NCBI RefSeq assembly: GCF_000519005.1
Contig: NZ_JAER01000036.1
Span: 1-45,289 of the forward strand
Source: Nocardioides sp. J54
GTDB taxonomy: Bacteria; Actinomycetota; Actinomycetes; Propionibacteriales; Nocardioidaceae
DNA length: 45,289 nucleotides
Reading direction: 5' to 3'
Shown here piece after piece: positions 22,839-29,926 of this stretch (position 1 is the first letter of the stretch; each line of letters begins with the position of its first letter). A program made the position numbers and the translations under genes. The notes beneath the pieces are model-generated. The model was not told the origin of the DNA. It saw only the letters and a list, made by a program, of their open reading frames with translations, and ran no database searches.

Positions 22839-25192
22839 GCGCCGCCCGCAGCACGCCCTCCTTCCGCGCCGCGCTCGCGCTGGGCCTGATCGGGCTCGCC
22901 ACGACCTGGGTCGCGCTGACCGCGTGGCACGGCTTCGTGACCCGCCCTCCGTCGTACCTCAACCGCGTGGGGGTGGCCGGGCTGGCCATCGTGGTGACCG
23001 GCGCCGGGCTGCGTTCGCTGGCCTCGCCGCGCTGGCTGACCCTGCTCGCCCAGCTCGTCGTCGCGTGGGCGGTGGTCGCGTGGCAGGTCACCGGGTCGGC
23101 GGTCCCGGACGGCGCGACCTTCTCCGCGCTGGGCAACGCCTTGTCGGTCGCCGTGGACACGGCACGGACCTACGCCGCGCCGATCAGCCCCGACGTGCCG
23201 CCGCTCTGGCCGCTGCTGGTCGTCTCCGGCGTGGTGTTCGTGCTGCTCGTCGACGCGGTCGCCTTCACCTTCGGCCGGGTCCCGGGTGCGGGCCTGGCCC
23301 TGCTGGCCGTCTACTCGGTGCCGAGCGGGCTGCTCCAGGACGGACCGGGCTGGGGCAGCTTCGTCGTCACGACCCTCGGCTTCCTGCTGATGCTGCACCT
23401 CGACGCCCGCGACAGCCTGCTGCGCTGGGGGCGCTCGCTGGGACCGGAGGACAACTCGCCGTGGGGCCACGGCAACCCGGTGCGGGAGGCGGCGCGCGCG
23501 GGTGCGGGGCGGATCGGCCTCACCGCGACCGCGCTCGCGCTGGTGGTGCCGGCGTTCGTCCCGGTGCTGGGCACCGACCTGTTCGACCTCGGCAGCGGCA
23601 GCGGCGGCGGGAACATCCAGATCCGCAAGCCGATCGCCGACATGCGCCGCGACCTGGAGCGGGGCGAGGACGTCGCGATGGTCCGGGTCGTGACCGACGA
23701 CCCCCGTCCGTCGTACCTGCGCATCTCGGTGCTGAACCGGTTCACCGGGGCGGAGTGGAGCAGCGGCGACCGCGACGTGCCGTCGGGCAACACTGCGAGC
23801 GGTGCGCTGCCGCCGCCGGTCGGGCTGGCGCAGGAGGTGCCGCGCACGGAGTACGACTACCGGGTCCAGGTCACCGAGCAGCTCGACTCGACGTGGCTGC
23901 CGACGAGCTTCCCGGCAGCGGCGGTGCGGGCCGACGGCGACTGGCGCTTCGACCCGAGCACGATGGACTTCCTCGCGGCCGACGACGACCTCGACACCCG
24001 CGGGATGGACTACTCGATGACCGCCGTCGCCCCGCACTACGGCACGGACGGACGCTACTTCCGCGACGCGTCCACCGGCGCGGTCCCCGACGAGCTGCTC
24101 GAGCTCCCCTCCGCCGTACCGGCCCTGGTGCGCGACCTCGCCCGCAGCGTCACCGCGCCGGCGTCCAACGACTACCAGCGCGCGGTGATGCTGCAGCGCT
24201 TCTTCCGCCAGGACGGCGGCTTCCGCTACGACCTGCGCCGCGCACCGAGCGGTGCCGGCAACGCGACCCTCGAGGGCTTCCTCGCCCCGGGCGGTCGGGT
24301 CGGCTACTGCGAGCAGTTCGCGTCGGCGATGGCTGTCATGGCGCGCGTGCTCGGCATCCCGGCGCGGGTCGCGATCGGCTTCCTCGAGCCGGAGCAGGTG
24401 GGACCGAACGAGTTCGTCTACAGCAGCCACGACCTGCACGCCTGGCCGGAGCTCTACTTCTCCGGTGCCGGCTGGGTCCGCTTCGAGCCGACCCCGGCCG
24501 GCAGGGCGACCTCGGTGCCGGCGTACAGCCGGGTCTCGACGCCCGGCTCCGGCGACGAGGACACCGGCGCCGCCAGCCAGCCGACCGACACCGGCGGCAC
24601 CAGCTCCGCCGCCCCGGTGCCCGGGGCGAACCGGCCGACCGAGCCCGCGGGCACGGAGACCGGCACGACGACCGGCACGAGCAGCAAGACCGGCCGCAAC
24701 GTCGCGATCGGGGTGACCGTGGCCGTGCTGCTCGTGCTGCTCGCCGTGCTGCTGCTCGGCCCGCGCTCGGTGCGCGGCAGCGCACGCCGCTCCCGCCTCG
24801 GGGGCGGTCCGGACGAACTGTGGGCCGAGCTGCGCGCCACGGCACTCGACCTCGGCATCCCCTGGCCCGAGGGCCGCTCGCCCCGCGAGGTCGGCGCGGT
24901 CCTCGTCGACCACCTCGCCGACCCCGACGCCCAGCCGGTCGAGCGCCCGCGCACCGGCCCGTTCGAGGCTCCGGAGGCCACGGCTGCCCTGGAGCGGCTG
25001 GTCGACACCGTCGAGCGCACCCGCTACGCGCGCCCCGGCTCCCGCTCGGCCGTCGCCGTGGCCGACCGCACCGCAACGGAGTCCGACGCCGCCCTGGTCA
25101 CGGCCTCCCTCTCCGCCGGCGTCACCCCCCGCGCCCGCCGCCGCGCCCAGTGGCTCCCCCGCTCCGTCTGGTCCACCTGGCGCCGTCCCTGA
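22835..25192 (+). CDS. TgpA-like membrane transglutaminase-domain protein
   Basis: The protein is 785 residues. Its N-terminal third has about six membrane helices. A large outside region follows, with the transglutaminase core: C492 in GRVGYCEQFASAMAVMARVLG, H535 in SHDLHAWPELYF and E551 in RFEPTPAG fill the Cys-His-Asp/Glu places. A Thr/Gly/Ser-rich linker leads to one more helix (about 615-640) and a cytoplasmic DUF4129-like tail. TgpA of Pseudomonas is essential and envelope-linked, but its substrate is unknown. ATG 22835 overlaps DUF58 by 4 bp. It ends 7 bp before the 22-bp repeat array. Confidence 0.92.
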   Translation: MSAARSTPSFRAALALGLIGLATTWVALTAWHGFVTRPPSYLNRVGVAGLAIVVTGAGLRSLASPRWLTLLAQLVVAWAVVAWQVTGSAVPDGATFSALGNALSVAVDTARTYAAPISPDVPPLWPLLVVSGVVFVLLVDAVAFTFGRVPGAGLALLAVYSVPSGLLQDGPGWGSFVVTTLGFLLMLHLDARDSLLRWGRSLGPEDNSPWGHGNPVREAARAGAGRIGLTATALALVVPAFVPVLGTDLFDLGSGSGGGNIQIRKPIADMRRDLERGEDVAMVRVVTDDPRPSYLRISVLNRFTGAEWSSGDRDVPSGNTASGALPPPVGLAQEVPRTEYDYRVQVTEQLDSTWLPTSFPAAAVRADGDWRFDPSTMDFLAADDDLDTRGMDYSMTAVAPHYGTDGRYFRDASTGAVPDELLELPSAVPALVRDLARSVTAPASNDYQRAVMLQRFFRQDGGFRYDLRRAPSGAGNATLEGFLAPGGRVGYCEQFASAMAVMARVLGIPARVAIGFLEPEQVGPNEFVYSSHDLHAWPELYFSGAGWVRFEPTPAGRATSVPAYSRVSTPGSGDEDTGAASQPTDTGGTSSAAPVPGANRPTEPAGTETGTTTGTSSKTGRNVAIGVTVAVLLVLLAVLLLGPRSVRGSARRSRLGGGPDELWAELRATALDLGIPWPEGRSPREVGAVLVDHLADPDAQPVERPRTGPFEAPEATAALERLVDTVERTRYARPGSRSAVAVADRTATESDAALVTASLSAGVTPRARRRAQWLPRSVWSTWRRP

Positions 25193-25198
25193 CCCACC

Positions 25199-25308
25199 GC
25201 GAGGTGTGAGGGTTGGCCCCGCGAAGTGTGAGGGTTGGCTGCGCGAGGTGTGAGGGTTGGCTGCGCGAGGTGTCAGCAATGGCGGTGCGAGGTGTCGCTC
25301 GTGGCTAC
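25199..25308 (+). repeat. 22-bp tandem array, forward arm, five units
   Basis: Units start at 25199, 25221, 25243, 25265 and 25287, with exact 22-bp period and no spacers. The best units read GCGARGTGTGAGGGTTGGC plus three bases; the last two keep only GCGAGGTGTC and diverge. The array begins 7 bp after the transglutaminase stop. A 28-bp centre (25309-25336) separates it from the reverse arm. Confidence 0.9.
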
Positions 25309-25336
25309 GAACGACGCACCCGGATCCGGCAAGGGG

Positions 25337-25556
25337 CACCACGACCCACACTTCGTGCAACCACAACCCGCACTTCGTGCAACCACAACCCGCACCTCGT
25401 GCAACCACAACCCGCACCTCGTGCAACCACAACCCGCACCTCGTGCAACCACAACCCGCACCTCGTCGCGCGAAGCAACGCATCTCGCGACACGAACCGT
25501 CACACCTGGCGGCCCGAAGCGTCACACTTCGCGGCGCAAACCCTCACACCTCGTCG
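25337..25556 (-). repeat. 22-bp tandem array, reverse arm, ten units
   Basis: Ten units of exactly 22 bp start at 25337 and run without gaps. Units 2-6 are nearly identical (AACCACAACCCGCACYTCGT plus two bases). Units 7-10 diverge, and the last (CAAACCCTCACACCTCGTCG core) is the reverse complement of the forward unit over 14 bp, GAGGTGTGAGGGTT. The 22-bp period is not a multiple of three and no conserved protein is encoded. Confidence 0.9.
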
Positions 25557-25603
25557 TGAGGACGGGCACGGAGAGCCACCACGAGGACGCGTACGCAGGG
25601 CTT

Positions 25604-25750
25604 GCCGCCGGGCGGAGGTGGTCACCTACGGAAGGCAACTGCGTGCGCGGCAGCGTGGCGGCCGCGGCGAAGCCGCGTCAGCCGTTACCCGCGGGCCGAG
25701 CGCCAGCGAGTGCCCGTGCGGTATCGGCTGACAGCCGACACGCTCGCGCC
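25604..25750 (+). repeat. structured dispersed repeat, copy B3
   Basis: This 147-bp copy lies 23 kb from B1 and B2. It keeps GCCGCC, ACCTACGGAAGGCAACTGCG, hairpin CTGC/GCAG with a 7-nt loop, stem CGCGGC-GAA-GCCGCG (25663-25677), CGCGGGCCGAGC, GCGAGTGCCCG and terminal GACACGCTCG. It ends 2 bp from the stop codon of the minus-strand DUF3040 gene, as B2 ends 7 bp from the sepF stop. Confidence 0.85.
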
Positions 25751-25752
25751 GG

Positions 25753-26175
25753 TTACCAGCCCCCGCGCTCGCGGCGGCGGCGCCAGCGGGCCTGGAGGGT
25801 GTCCATGAAGCCGGAGGAGGAGCGGCCGCCGCGGGAGCGACCGCCGTCGACGACGCCGAAGCCCGAGGGGTGGGCGGCGACGTGGGGGTCGGGGGTGCCG
25901 CCGGTGCGCTGGCCGCGGAGGGCGGAGAGCAGGACGGTGGCGGAGCCGAGCATCACGACGAAGCCGGCGACGCCGACGGGCCAGTAGCCACTGACCGCGC
26001 CGCCCATCATCACGGCGATGCCGGCGGCGAAGGCGATGCCGGCGAGGATGGCGCGGCGGCGTGCCGCAAGGCGCTGCGTCGTTCCGCGCAGCGTCGAGGC
26101 GAACTTCGGGTCCTCCTCGCTGAGCGCCCGCTCCATCTGCTCGAGCAGGCGAAGCTCCTCTTCTGAGAGTGGCAC
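25753..26175 (-). CDS. DUF3040 membrane protein
   Basis: The 140-residue product begins VPLSEEELRLLEQMERALSEEDPKFASTL (in two parts, residues 1-15 and 16-29), the DUF3040 signature found in actinobacteria next to the dcw cluster (Rv2169c in M. tuberculosis). Two membrane helices follow (about 45-62 and 67-86), then a Gly/Arg/Ser-rich cytoplasmic tail. GTG 26175 is chosen: GGAGG lies 5 nt upstream and the protein then starts like its homologues. Frames reaching 26418 are in dinB's complement. Function is unknown. Confidence 0.92.
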   Translation of the reverse strand: MPLSEEELRLLEQMERALSEEDPKFASTLRGTTQRLAARRRAILAGIAFAAGIAVMMGGAVSGYWPVGVAGFVVMLGSATVLLSALRGQRTGGTPDPHVAAHPSGFGVVDGGRSRGGRSSSGFMDTLQARWRRRRERGGW

Positions 26176-26221
26176 CGGTTCCTCCGACACGTCGTCGCTG
26201 ACTGTCCTCCAAGTGTAGGCA

Positions 26222-26264
26222 GGCAACTCCTGCCGGGGTAGGGCTACCCCGAAAATCCGTTGCC
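26222..26264. repeat. nested dyad downstream of dinB
   Basis: Outer arms GGCAAC (26222-26227) and GTTGCC (26259-26264) enclose CGGGGTAG-GG-CTACCCCG (26234-26251). As minus-strand RNA it follows dinB by about 20 nt. It resembles the nested dyad at 1988-2033 in layout. It may be a dinB terminator or an operator for the DUF3040 gene. Confidence 0.6.
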
Positions 26265-26268
26265 AGAC

Positions 26269-26282
26269 GGTCCGGGCGGACC
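26269..26282 (-). terminator. small hairpin right after the dinB stop
   Basis: GGTCCG-2 nt-CGGACC directly abuts the dinB stop. Together with the nested dyad it forms two hairpins in series, a plausible factor-independent end; there is a short TTTT before the second. Confidence 0.45.
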
Positions 26283-27566
26283 TCAGCGGATGGCCTGAAC
26301 GGGCCATCCCGGAGGGCGTGGGGCGGAGTCGGCGGAGGTGAGCAGGCTGGCCCTGCGGACGGCGGCGGCGCCGAACCGGTCGGCGGCCCGGTCGACGGCG
26401 CGGTCGGCGTCCGGCCACCCGGGGTCGCGCTCGTCGAGGGCGAGCTGGCGGCTGTCGCCGTCGCGGAGCCGGCGCAGGCCCTCCACACGGACGCCGAGGA
26501 GTCGGACGGCGGGGCGGCGCGGGGCCAGGGCGTCGAGGACGGCGTCGAGCAGGGTGACGGCGGTGTCGTAGACCTCCTGGGTGACGTCGGTGGGCTCACG
26601 GAGGGTGCGGGAGCGGTGCAGGGTGCTGAAGTCGCTGAACCGGACGGTGAGGGCGACGGTGCGGCCGACGCGGCCGGCGGCGCGGACCCGCGCGGTGACG
26701 CGCGAGGCGAGGCGGAGCAGCTCGCGGTGCAGGCGAGCGCGGTCGCTGATGTCGACGGCGAGGGTGTGCTGGGAGCCCATGCTCCCCTCGGGGTCGCCCT
26801 CACCAAAGCCGAAGACGCCGGCGCCGCCGGGATGCAGCTCGGAGCGGTCGGTGCCGTGGGCGAGGGCGTGCAGGTGGCTGCCGAGGTGGCCGCCGAGCAT
26901 CCGGCGCAGCTGGTCGACGGGGAGGGCGGCGACGTCGCCGACGGTCACCAGGCCGAGCCGGTGCAGGCGCCGGCGGGTGGCCTGGCCGACGCCATGGAGG
27001 ACACCGACGTCGAGGGGGTGCACCTCGGCGGCGAAGCGCTCGGGCGCGATGGTTCGCACGCCGTCGGGCTTGGCGAGGCGGCTGCCGAGCTTGGCGACGG
27101 AGACGGTCGCGGCGATGCCGACCGAGCAGGTGATGCCGTGCTCGGCGCGGATGCGGGAGCGCAGCCGCTCCGCGATGGCCTCGGGGGTGCCGAAGAGGCG
27201 ACCGGCGCCGCGGACGTCGAGGAAGGCCTCGTCGAGGGAGGTCACCTCGACGACGGGCGTGACGGTGCGGAAGGTCTCCATGATCGCCTTCGACACCGGG
27301 GTGAGCACGGCGAAGTCGGGCGGCATGGTGACCGCGTGCGGGCACAGGCGGTGGGCCTCGGTGCCGGACATCCCGGAGCGGATGCCGAACCGGCGGGCGG
27401 GGTAGTTCGCCGAGAGCACCACGCCCCGGTGCCCGCCGCCGACGACGACGGGCACGTCGTGCAGCTCGGGGCGGTCGCGGATCATCACGGACGCGTAGAA
27501 CGCGTCCATGTCGACGTGCAGGATCGGGCACGTCGGCGGGGGTGCCGGGTCCCACGCCCCGGTCAT
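26283..27566 (-). CDS. dinB: DNA polymerase IV (DinB, Y-family)
   Basis: Y-family translesion polymerase that bypasses damaged bases at low fidelity. The 427-residue product has the catalytic HVDMDAFYASV (D19, D21), SLDEAFLDV (D112, E113), GIRSGMSGTEA, and VSVAKLGSRLAKPDG in the palm. The helix-hairpin-helix LHGVGQATRRRLHRLGLVTVG and a little-finger domain with RTVALTVRFSDFSTLHRSRTL follow. ATG 27566. It is the third gene after a perfect LexA box, so damage induction is expected. No obvious clamp-binding pentapeptide is seen at the C-terminus. Confidence 0.96.
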   Translation of the reverse strand: MTGAWDPAPPPTCPILHVDMDAFYASVMIRDRPELHDVPVVVGGGHRGVVLSANYPARRFGIRSGMSGTEAHRLCPHAVTMPPDFAVLTPVSKAIMETFRTVTPVVEVTSLDEAFLDVRGAGRLFGTPEAIAERLRSRIRAEHGITCSVGIAATVSVAKLGSRLAKPDGVRTIAPERFAAEVHPLDVGVLHGVGQATRRRLHRLGLVTVGDVAALPVDQLRRMLGGHLGSHLHALAHGTDRSELHPGGAGVFGFGEGDPEGSMGSQHTLAVDISDRARLHRELLRLASRVTARVRAAGRVGRTVALTVRFSDFSTLHRSRTLREPTDVTQEVYDTAVTLLDAVLDALAPRRPAVRLLGVRVEGLRRLRDGDSRQLALDERDPGWPDADRAVDRAADRFGAAAVRRASLLTSADSAPRPPGWPVQAIR

Positions 27567-27593
27567 GGCTCCGCACCCCGTCGGGGCACGGGC

Positions 27594-28307
27594 TCAGCCG
27601 CGGGTCGCCAGGAGGTGCAGCTGGGTCGCGAGGGGGAGGTACTCGGCGCGGTCCGCGACGGCGCGCTCGAGCTCGACGAGGGCCGCGGCGGCGCCGGGCT
27701 CGATGTCGACGAGGGCGGCGGGCACGAGGTCGGCGAAGACCCGGACGCCGTGGATCGCGGTGGGGACGAAGCCGGCCGGGGCGAGCAGGGCCTCGAGCTC
27801 GCCGGCCGTGAACCGGCGCCCCGTGCGGCCGTCGACCGCCGACTGGTCGTCGAGCAGGCCGAGCGCCTGCTGGAAGTGCCCGGCCATCGCGCGGGCGAGC
27901 ACGGCCGCGTGGCGCTGGCCGACGACGAGGCTGAGCAGGCCCTGCGGGCGCAGCACCTCGCCGATCCGGGCGAGCGCGAGGGACGGGTCGACCACCTCGA
28001 GGACACCGTGGCAGAGCACGACGTCGGCGGACCCGGCGCCGACCACGTCGACGAGGTCGGTGACGTCGCCCTGCAGGCCGACGACGTCGAGGTCGGCCTC
28101 CTTGGCCCGACGGGCGAGCGCCGCGAGGGCGTCCGGGCTCGGGTCGACCACCCGCACGCGGTGGCCCGACTCGGCCAGCCGGACGGCGAAGCCGCCGGTC
28201 CCGCCGCCGAGGTCCACCACGTCCCGGGGGCCGCCGGCCAGGGCCGCCTCGAGGGCGTCCCAGACGACGGCGGTCCGCACCGAACCGCGCTGCTCGCGAG
28301 TGGCCAT
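27594..28307 (-). CDS. class I SAM-dependent methyltransferase
   Basis: The product is 237 residues from ATG 28307 (MATREQRGSVRTAVVWDAL). Motif I is VVDLGGGTGGFAVRLAESG (about 30-48) with the motif II acidic residue in VRVVDPSPDALA. Motif IV-like DVVLCHGVLEVV and LRPQGLLSLVV follow. The substrate cannot be inferred; related proteins are annotated as UbiE/CmoA-like. GTG 28328, just behind the preceding stop, is an alternative start. It lies 27 bp upstream of dinB and is probably in the same damage-inducible transcript. Confidence 0.88.
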   Translation of the reverse strand: MATREQRGSVRTAVVWDALEAALAGGPRDVVDLGGGTGGFAVRLAESGHRVRVVDPSPDALAALARRAKEADLDVVGLQGDVTDLVDVVGAGSADVVLCHGVLEVVDPSLALARIGEVLRPQGLLSLVVGQRHAAVLARAMAGHFQQALGLLDDQSAVDGRTGRRFTAGELEALLAPAGFVPTAIHGVRVFADLVPAALVDIEPGAAAALVELERAVADRAEYLPLATQLHLLATRG

Positions 28308-28328
28308 GCCCCGAACACTAGCGGTCAC

Positions 28329-28778
28329 TCACCCCGCGGCCCGGTCGACCACCCGCACGCCGACCGGCGCGTGCGGGGTGAGGCCCAGGGACTGCTCGAC
28401 GAGGGCGAGGAAGCGGTCGGCGTCGCGGACCAGGTCGTCGGCCTCGCGGCCGGTGACCGCACGGGAGGAGCCGGCCTCGGCCGCGGCGCGCTTGGCTGCG
28501 CCGGCGGCGAAGAAGGTCGCCCACTCCCCCATCTCGGGCGCGACCTCGGCGAGCAGCACCCAGGCGTTCTTCTGCGCGCGGCGGCGGGTCGCGGTCGGCC
28601 GGGCCCGCGCGGACAGGAGCGCGGCGGCGGCGCGGAGGGCGGCGACGTGGGCGCAGGCGTAGCGGGTCGCCACGTCGACCGCGGCGACGGCCTCGCTGAG
28701 CGACTCGGCCGAGCGGAGCAGGTAGTTGTGCGTGGTCGCCGGCAGCGTGTCGGGACCGAGCGGGAAGGACGGTGCCAC
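28329..28778 (-). CDS. SAV_6107-family HEPN-domain protein
   Basis: This 149-residue, mostly helical protein matches the actinobacterial SAV_6107 HEPN group by its features: LLRSAESLSEAVAAVDVATRYACAHVA and a basic RRRAQKNAWVLLAEVAPEM segment. HEPN proteins are often RNases or nucleotidyltransferase partners, but the classic RX4-6H motif is not clear here. GTG 28778 has GGAG 6 nt upstream. The ATG at 28820 would place the LexA box inside the gene and is rejected. It is the first gene of the dinB operon. Its part in damage response is unknown. Confidence 0.85.
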   Translation of the reverse strand: MAPSFPLGPDTLPATTHNYLLRSAESLSEAVAAVDVATRYACAHVAALRAAAALLSARARPTATRRRAQKNAWVLLAEVAPEMGEWATFFAAGAAKRAAAEAGSSRAVTGREADDLVRDADRFLALVEQSLGLTPHAPVGVRVVDRAAG

Positions 28779-28800
28779 GGTGTTCTCCTTCGAGTGCCGT

Positions 28801-28816
28801 TCGAACACGTGTTCGA
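28801..28816. promoter_or_regulatory. LexA (SOS) box
   Basis: TCGAACACGTGTTCGA is a perfect 16-bp palindrome that fits the mycobacterial/actinobacterial SOS consensus TCGAAC-N4-GTTCGA exactly. It lies 22 bp upstream of the GTG of the first gene and just downstream of the predicted -10, where a bound repressor would block transcription. Confidence 0.92.
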
Positions 28817-28824
28817 ACACCTCG

Positions 28825-28855
28825 AAGATACACCCGCGCTCCGACGCAACGTCAA
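28825..28855 (-). promoter_or_regulatory. promoter of the HEPN-methyltransferase-dinB operon
   Basis: Minus-strand TTGACG (28855-28850) and TATCTT (28830-28825) are separated by 19 bp, slightly long. The predicted start overlaps the LexA box. Confidence 0.55.
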
Positions 28856-28877
28856 GGGTCGCGCCCGGGCGTGCCGC

Positions 28878-29405
28878 TCAGGAGGCCGCGCCGGCCTCCT
28901 GTGCCGCGTCGGACGAACGTGACGACCGGCTCGTCCGCAGGGAGGCCTCCGGCGGCTCGACCGCCTCCTCGGCGTACTCGCTGTGCAGGCGCATGTAGTG
29001 CCAGCTCTGGGGGTGCCAGAGGAAGACGAGGGTGACCGAGCAGATCACGGCGCCCGCGATCGCGGCCCACTCGACCAGGGCCGGCGGCTCGGTGCGCACG
29101 GTGGCGACGGTGACGAGGAAGACGCCGAAGACGATGATCGCCAGGAAGTGGCGCGCCCAGTTGTGGCCACCGCGGTAGAGCGCGATGAGGGTCGCGGCCA
29201 TGACGGCGGTCGTGCCGTAGAGCACGAGGATCACGGGCACGAACTCGACGGGCTGGACGGTGCTGTCGCCGACCTGCATCGGGGACCACACGGCCCCGAG
29301 GTCGTCGCGCTTGACCAGGACCATCACGCACACGGCGAGGCCAGCGGCCACGAGGAGCCACAGCAGCCAGCACGCCGCGTCGACGGCCGGTGGTCGCTTG
29401 GTCAT
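28878..29405 (-). CDS. four-helix membrane protein, unknown function
   Basis: The 175-residue product starts MTKRPPAVDAACW. It has four hydrophobic segments (about 14-31, 57-80, 88-104 and 112-132), and a hydrophilic C-terminal tail rich in Glu and Ser. GGAGGAACGG directly before ATG 29405 fixes the start; the ATG five codons upstream overlaps that SD. I recognise no conserved signature. It lies upstream of the dinB operon on the same strand and diverges from the YbaK gene with only 47 bp between starts. Confidence 0.82.
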   Translation of the reverse strand: MTKRPPAVDAACWLLWLLVAAGLAVCVMVLVKRDDLGAVWSPMQVGDSTVQPVEFVPVILVLYGTTAVMAATLIALYRGGHNWARHFLAIIVFGVFLVTVATVRTEPPALVEWAAIAGAVICSVTLVFLWHPQSWHYMRLHSEYAEEAVEPPEASLRTSRSSRSSDAAQEAGAAS

Positions 29406-29439
29406 CCGTTCCTCCTGCATCAGCCCGTCCCGGCCTCGA

Positions 29440-29445
29440 TAGGGT
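29440..29445 (+). promoter_or_regulatory. -10 of a leaderless ybaK-like promoter
   Basis: TAGGGT ends 7 nt before ATG 29453, with no SD in between. The mRNA probably starts at the ATG. Confidence 0.55.
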
Positions 29446-29452
29446 CTGCCCC

Positions 29453-29926
29453 ATGTCGGCCGAGCATCCTTCGATCGCCCGGTTCCGCGCGGAGCACCAG
29501 CGCCGCGGCGGACGGGGCGAGATCGTCATTCTGCCCGACTCCGTCCACACCGCCGCACTGGCCGCCGAGGCACTCGGCTGCGAGGTCGGCGCGATCGCGA
29601 ACAGCCTGCTCTTCGAGGCCGACGGATCCCCCGTGCTGATCCTCACCTCGGGAGACCACCGCGTGGACACGAAGCTCACCGCCGAGCGGATCGGGCGCGG
29701 CAAGCTGCGCCGCGCCTCGCCGGACTTCGTGAAGGAGCACACCGGCCAGGTGATCGGTGGCGTCTCGCCGATCGCGCACCCGGCACCGGTCCCGACCTAC
29801 CTCGACACCTGGTTGCAGCGGTACGACGTCGTGTGGGCCGCCGCGGGTCACCCGGCTGCCGTCTTCTCCACGTCGTACGACGAGCTGCTGGCCATGACCG
29901 GCGCGACCCCCGTCGAGGTGGAGTAG
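29453..29926 (+). CDS. YbaK/EbsC-type aminoacyl-tRNA deacylase-like protein
   Basis: YbaK proteins hydrolyse mischarged Cys-tRNAPro and related species. The 157-residue product has the fold's motifs: EIVILPDSVHTAALAAEALG near the N-terminus, GAIANSLLFEADGSPVLILTSGDHRVD, TAERIGRGKLRRASPDFV with the conserved basic site, TGQVIGGVSPIAH, and AAGHPAAVFSTSYDELLAMTG. The catalytic lysine of YbaK appears to be the one in VDTKLTAERIG. ATG 29453 is preferred over the upstream frame because of the promoter. It overlaps the next gene by one base (TAGTG). Confidence 0.9.
   Translation: MSAEHPSIARFRAEHQRRGGRGEIVILPDSVHTAALAAEALGCEVGAIANSLLFEADGSPVLILTSGDHRVDTKLTAERIGRGKLRRASPDFVKEHTGQVIGGVSPIAHPAPVPTYLDTWLQRYDVVWAAAGHPAAVFSTSYDELLAMTGATPVEVE

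Larger units (their letters stand above)
25193..25752. other. 560-bp gene-free region between convergent genes
   Basis: The region between the transglutaminase gene and the DUF3040 gene is made almost wholly of the two 22-bp arrays and repeat copy B3. Frames on both strands translate repeats only. I see no T-rich terminator. Confidence 0.85.

Noticed and set aside
21980..25525. 1181-residue minus-strand frame opposite DUF58 and the transglutaminase
   Set aside because: Shadow of the plus-strand operon. Its N-terminus only translates the 22-bp repeats.
25199..25556. CRISPR array
   Set aside because: Units abut without spacers, are inverted in two blocks, and no cas gene is present.
25213..25731. 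Plus-strand frames over the repeat region as a repeat protein
   Set aside because: The 22-bp period is not a multiple of three, so peptide repeats of 22 residues arise in every frame. There is no SD or conserved domain.
28329..28820. Longer start of the HEPN-like gene at ATG 28820
   Set aside because: It would put the LexA box inside the coding region. GTG 28778 has a well-placed GGAG.
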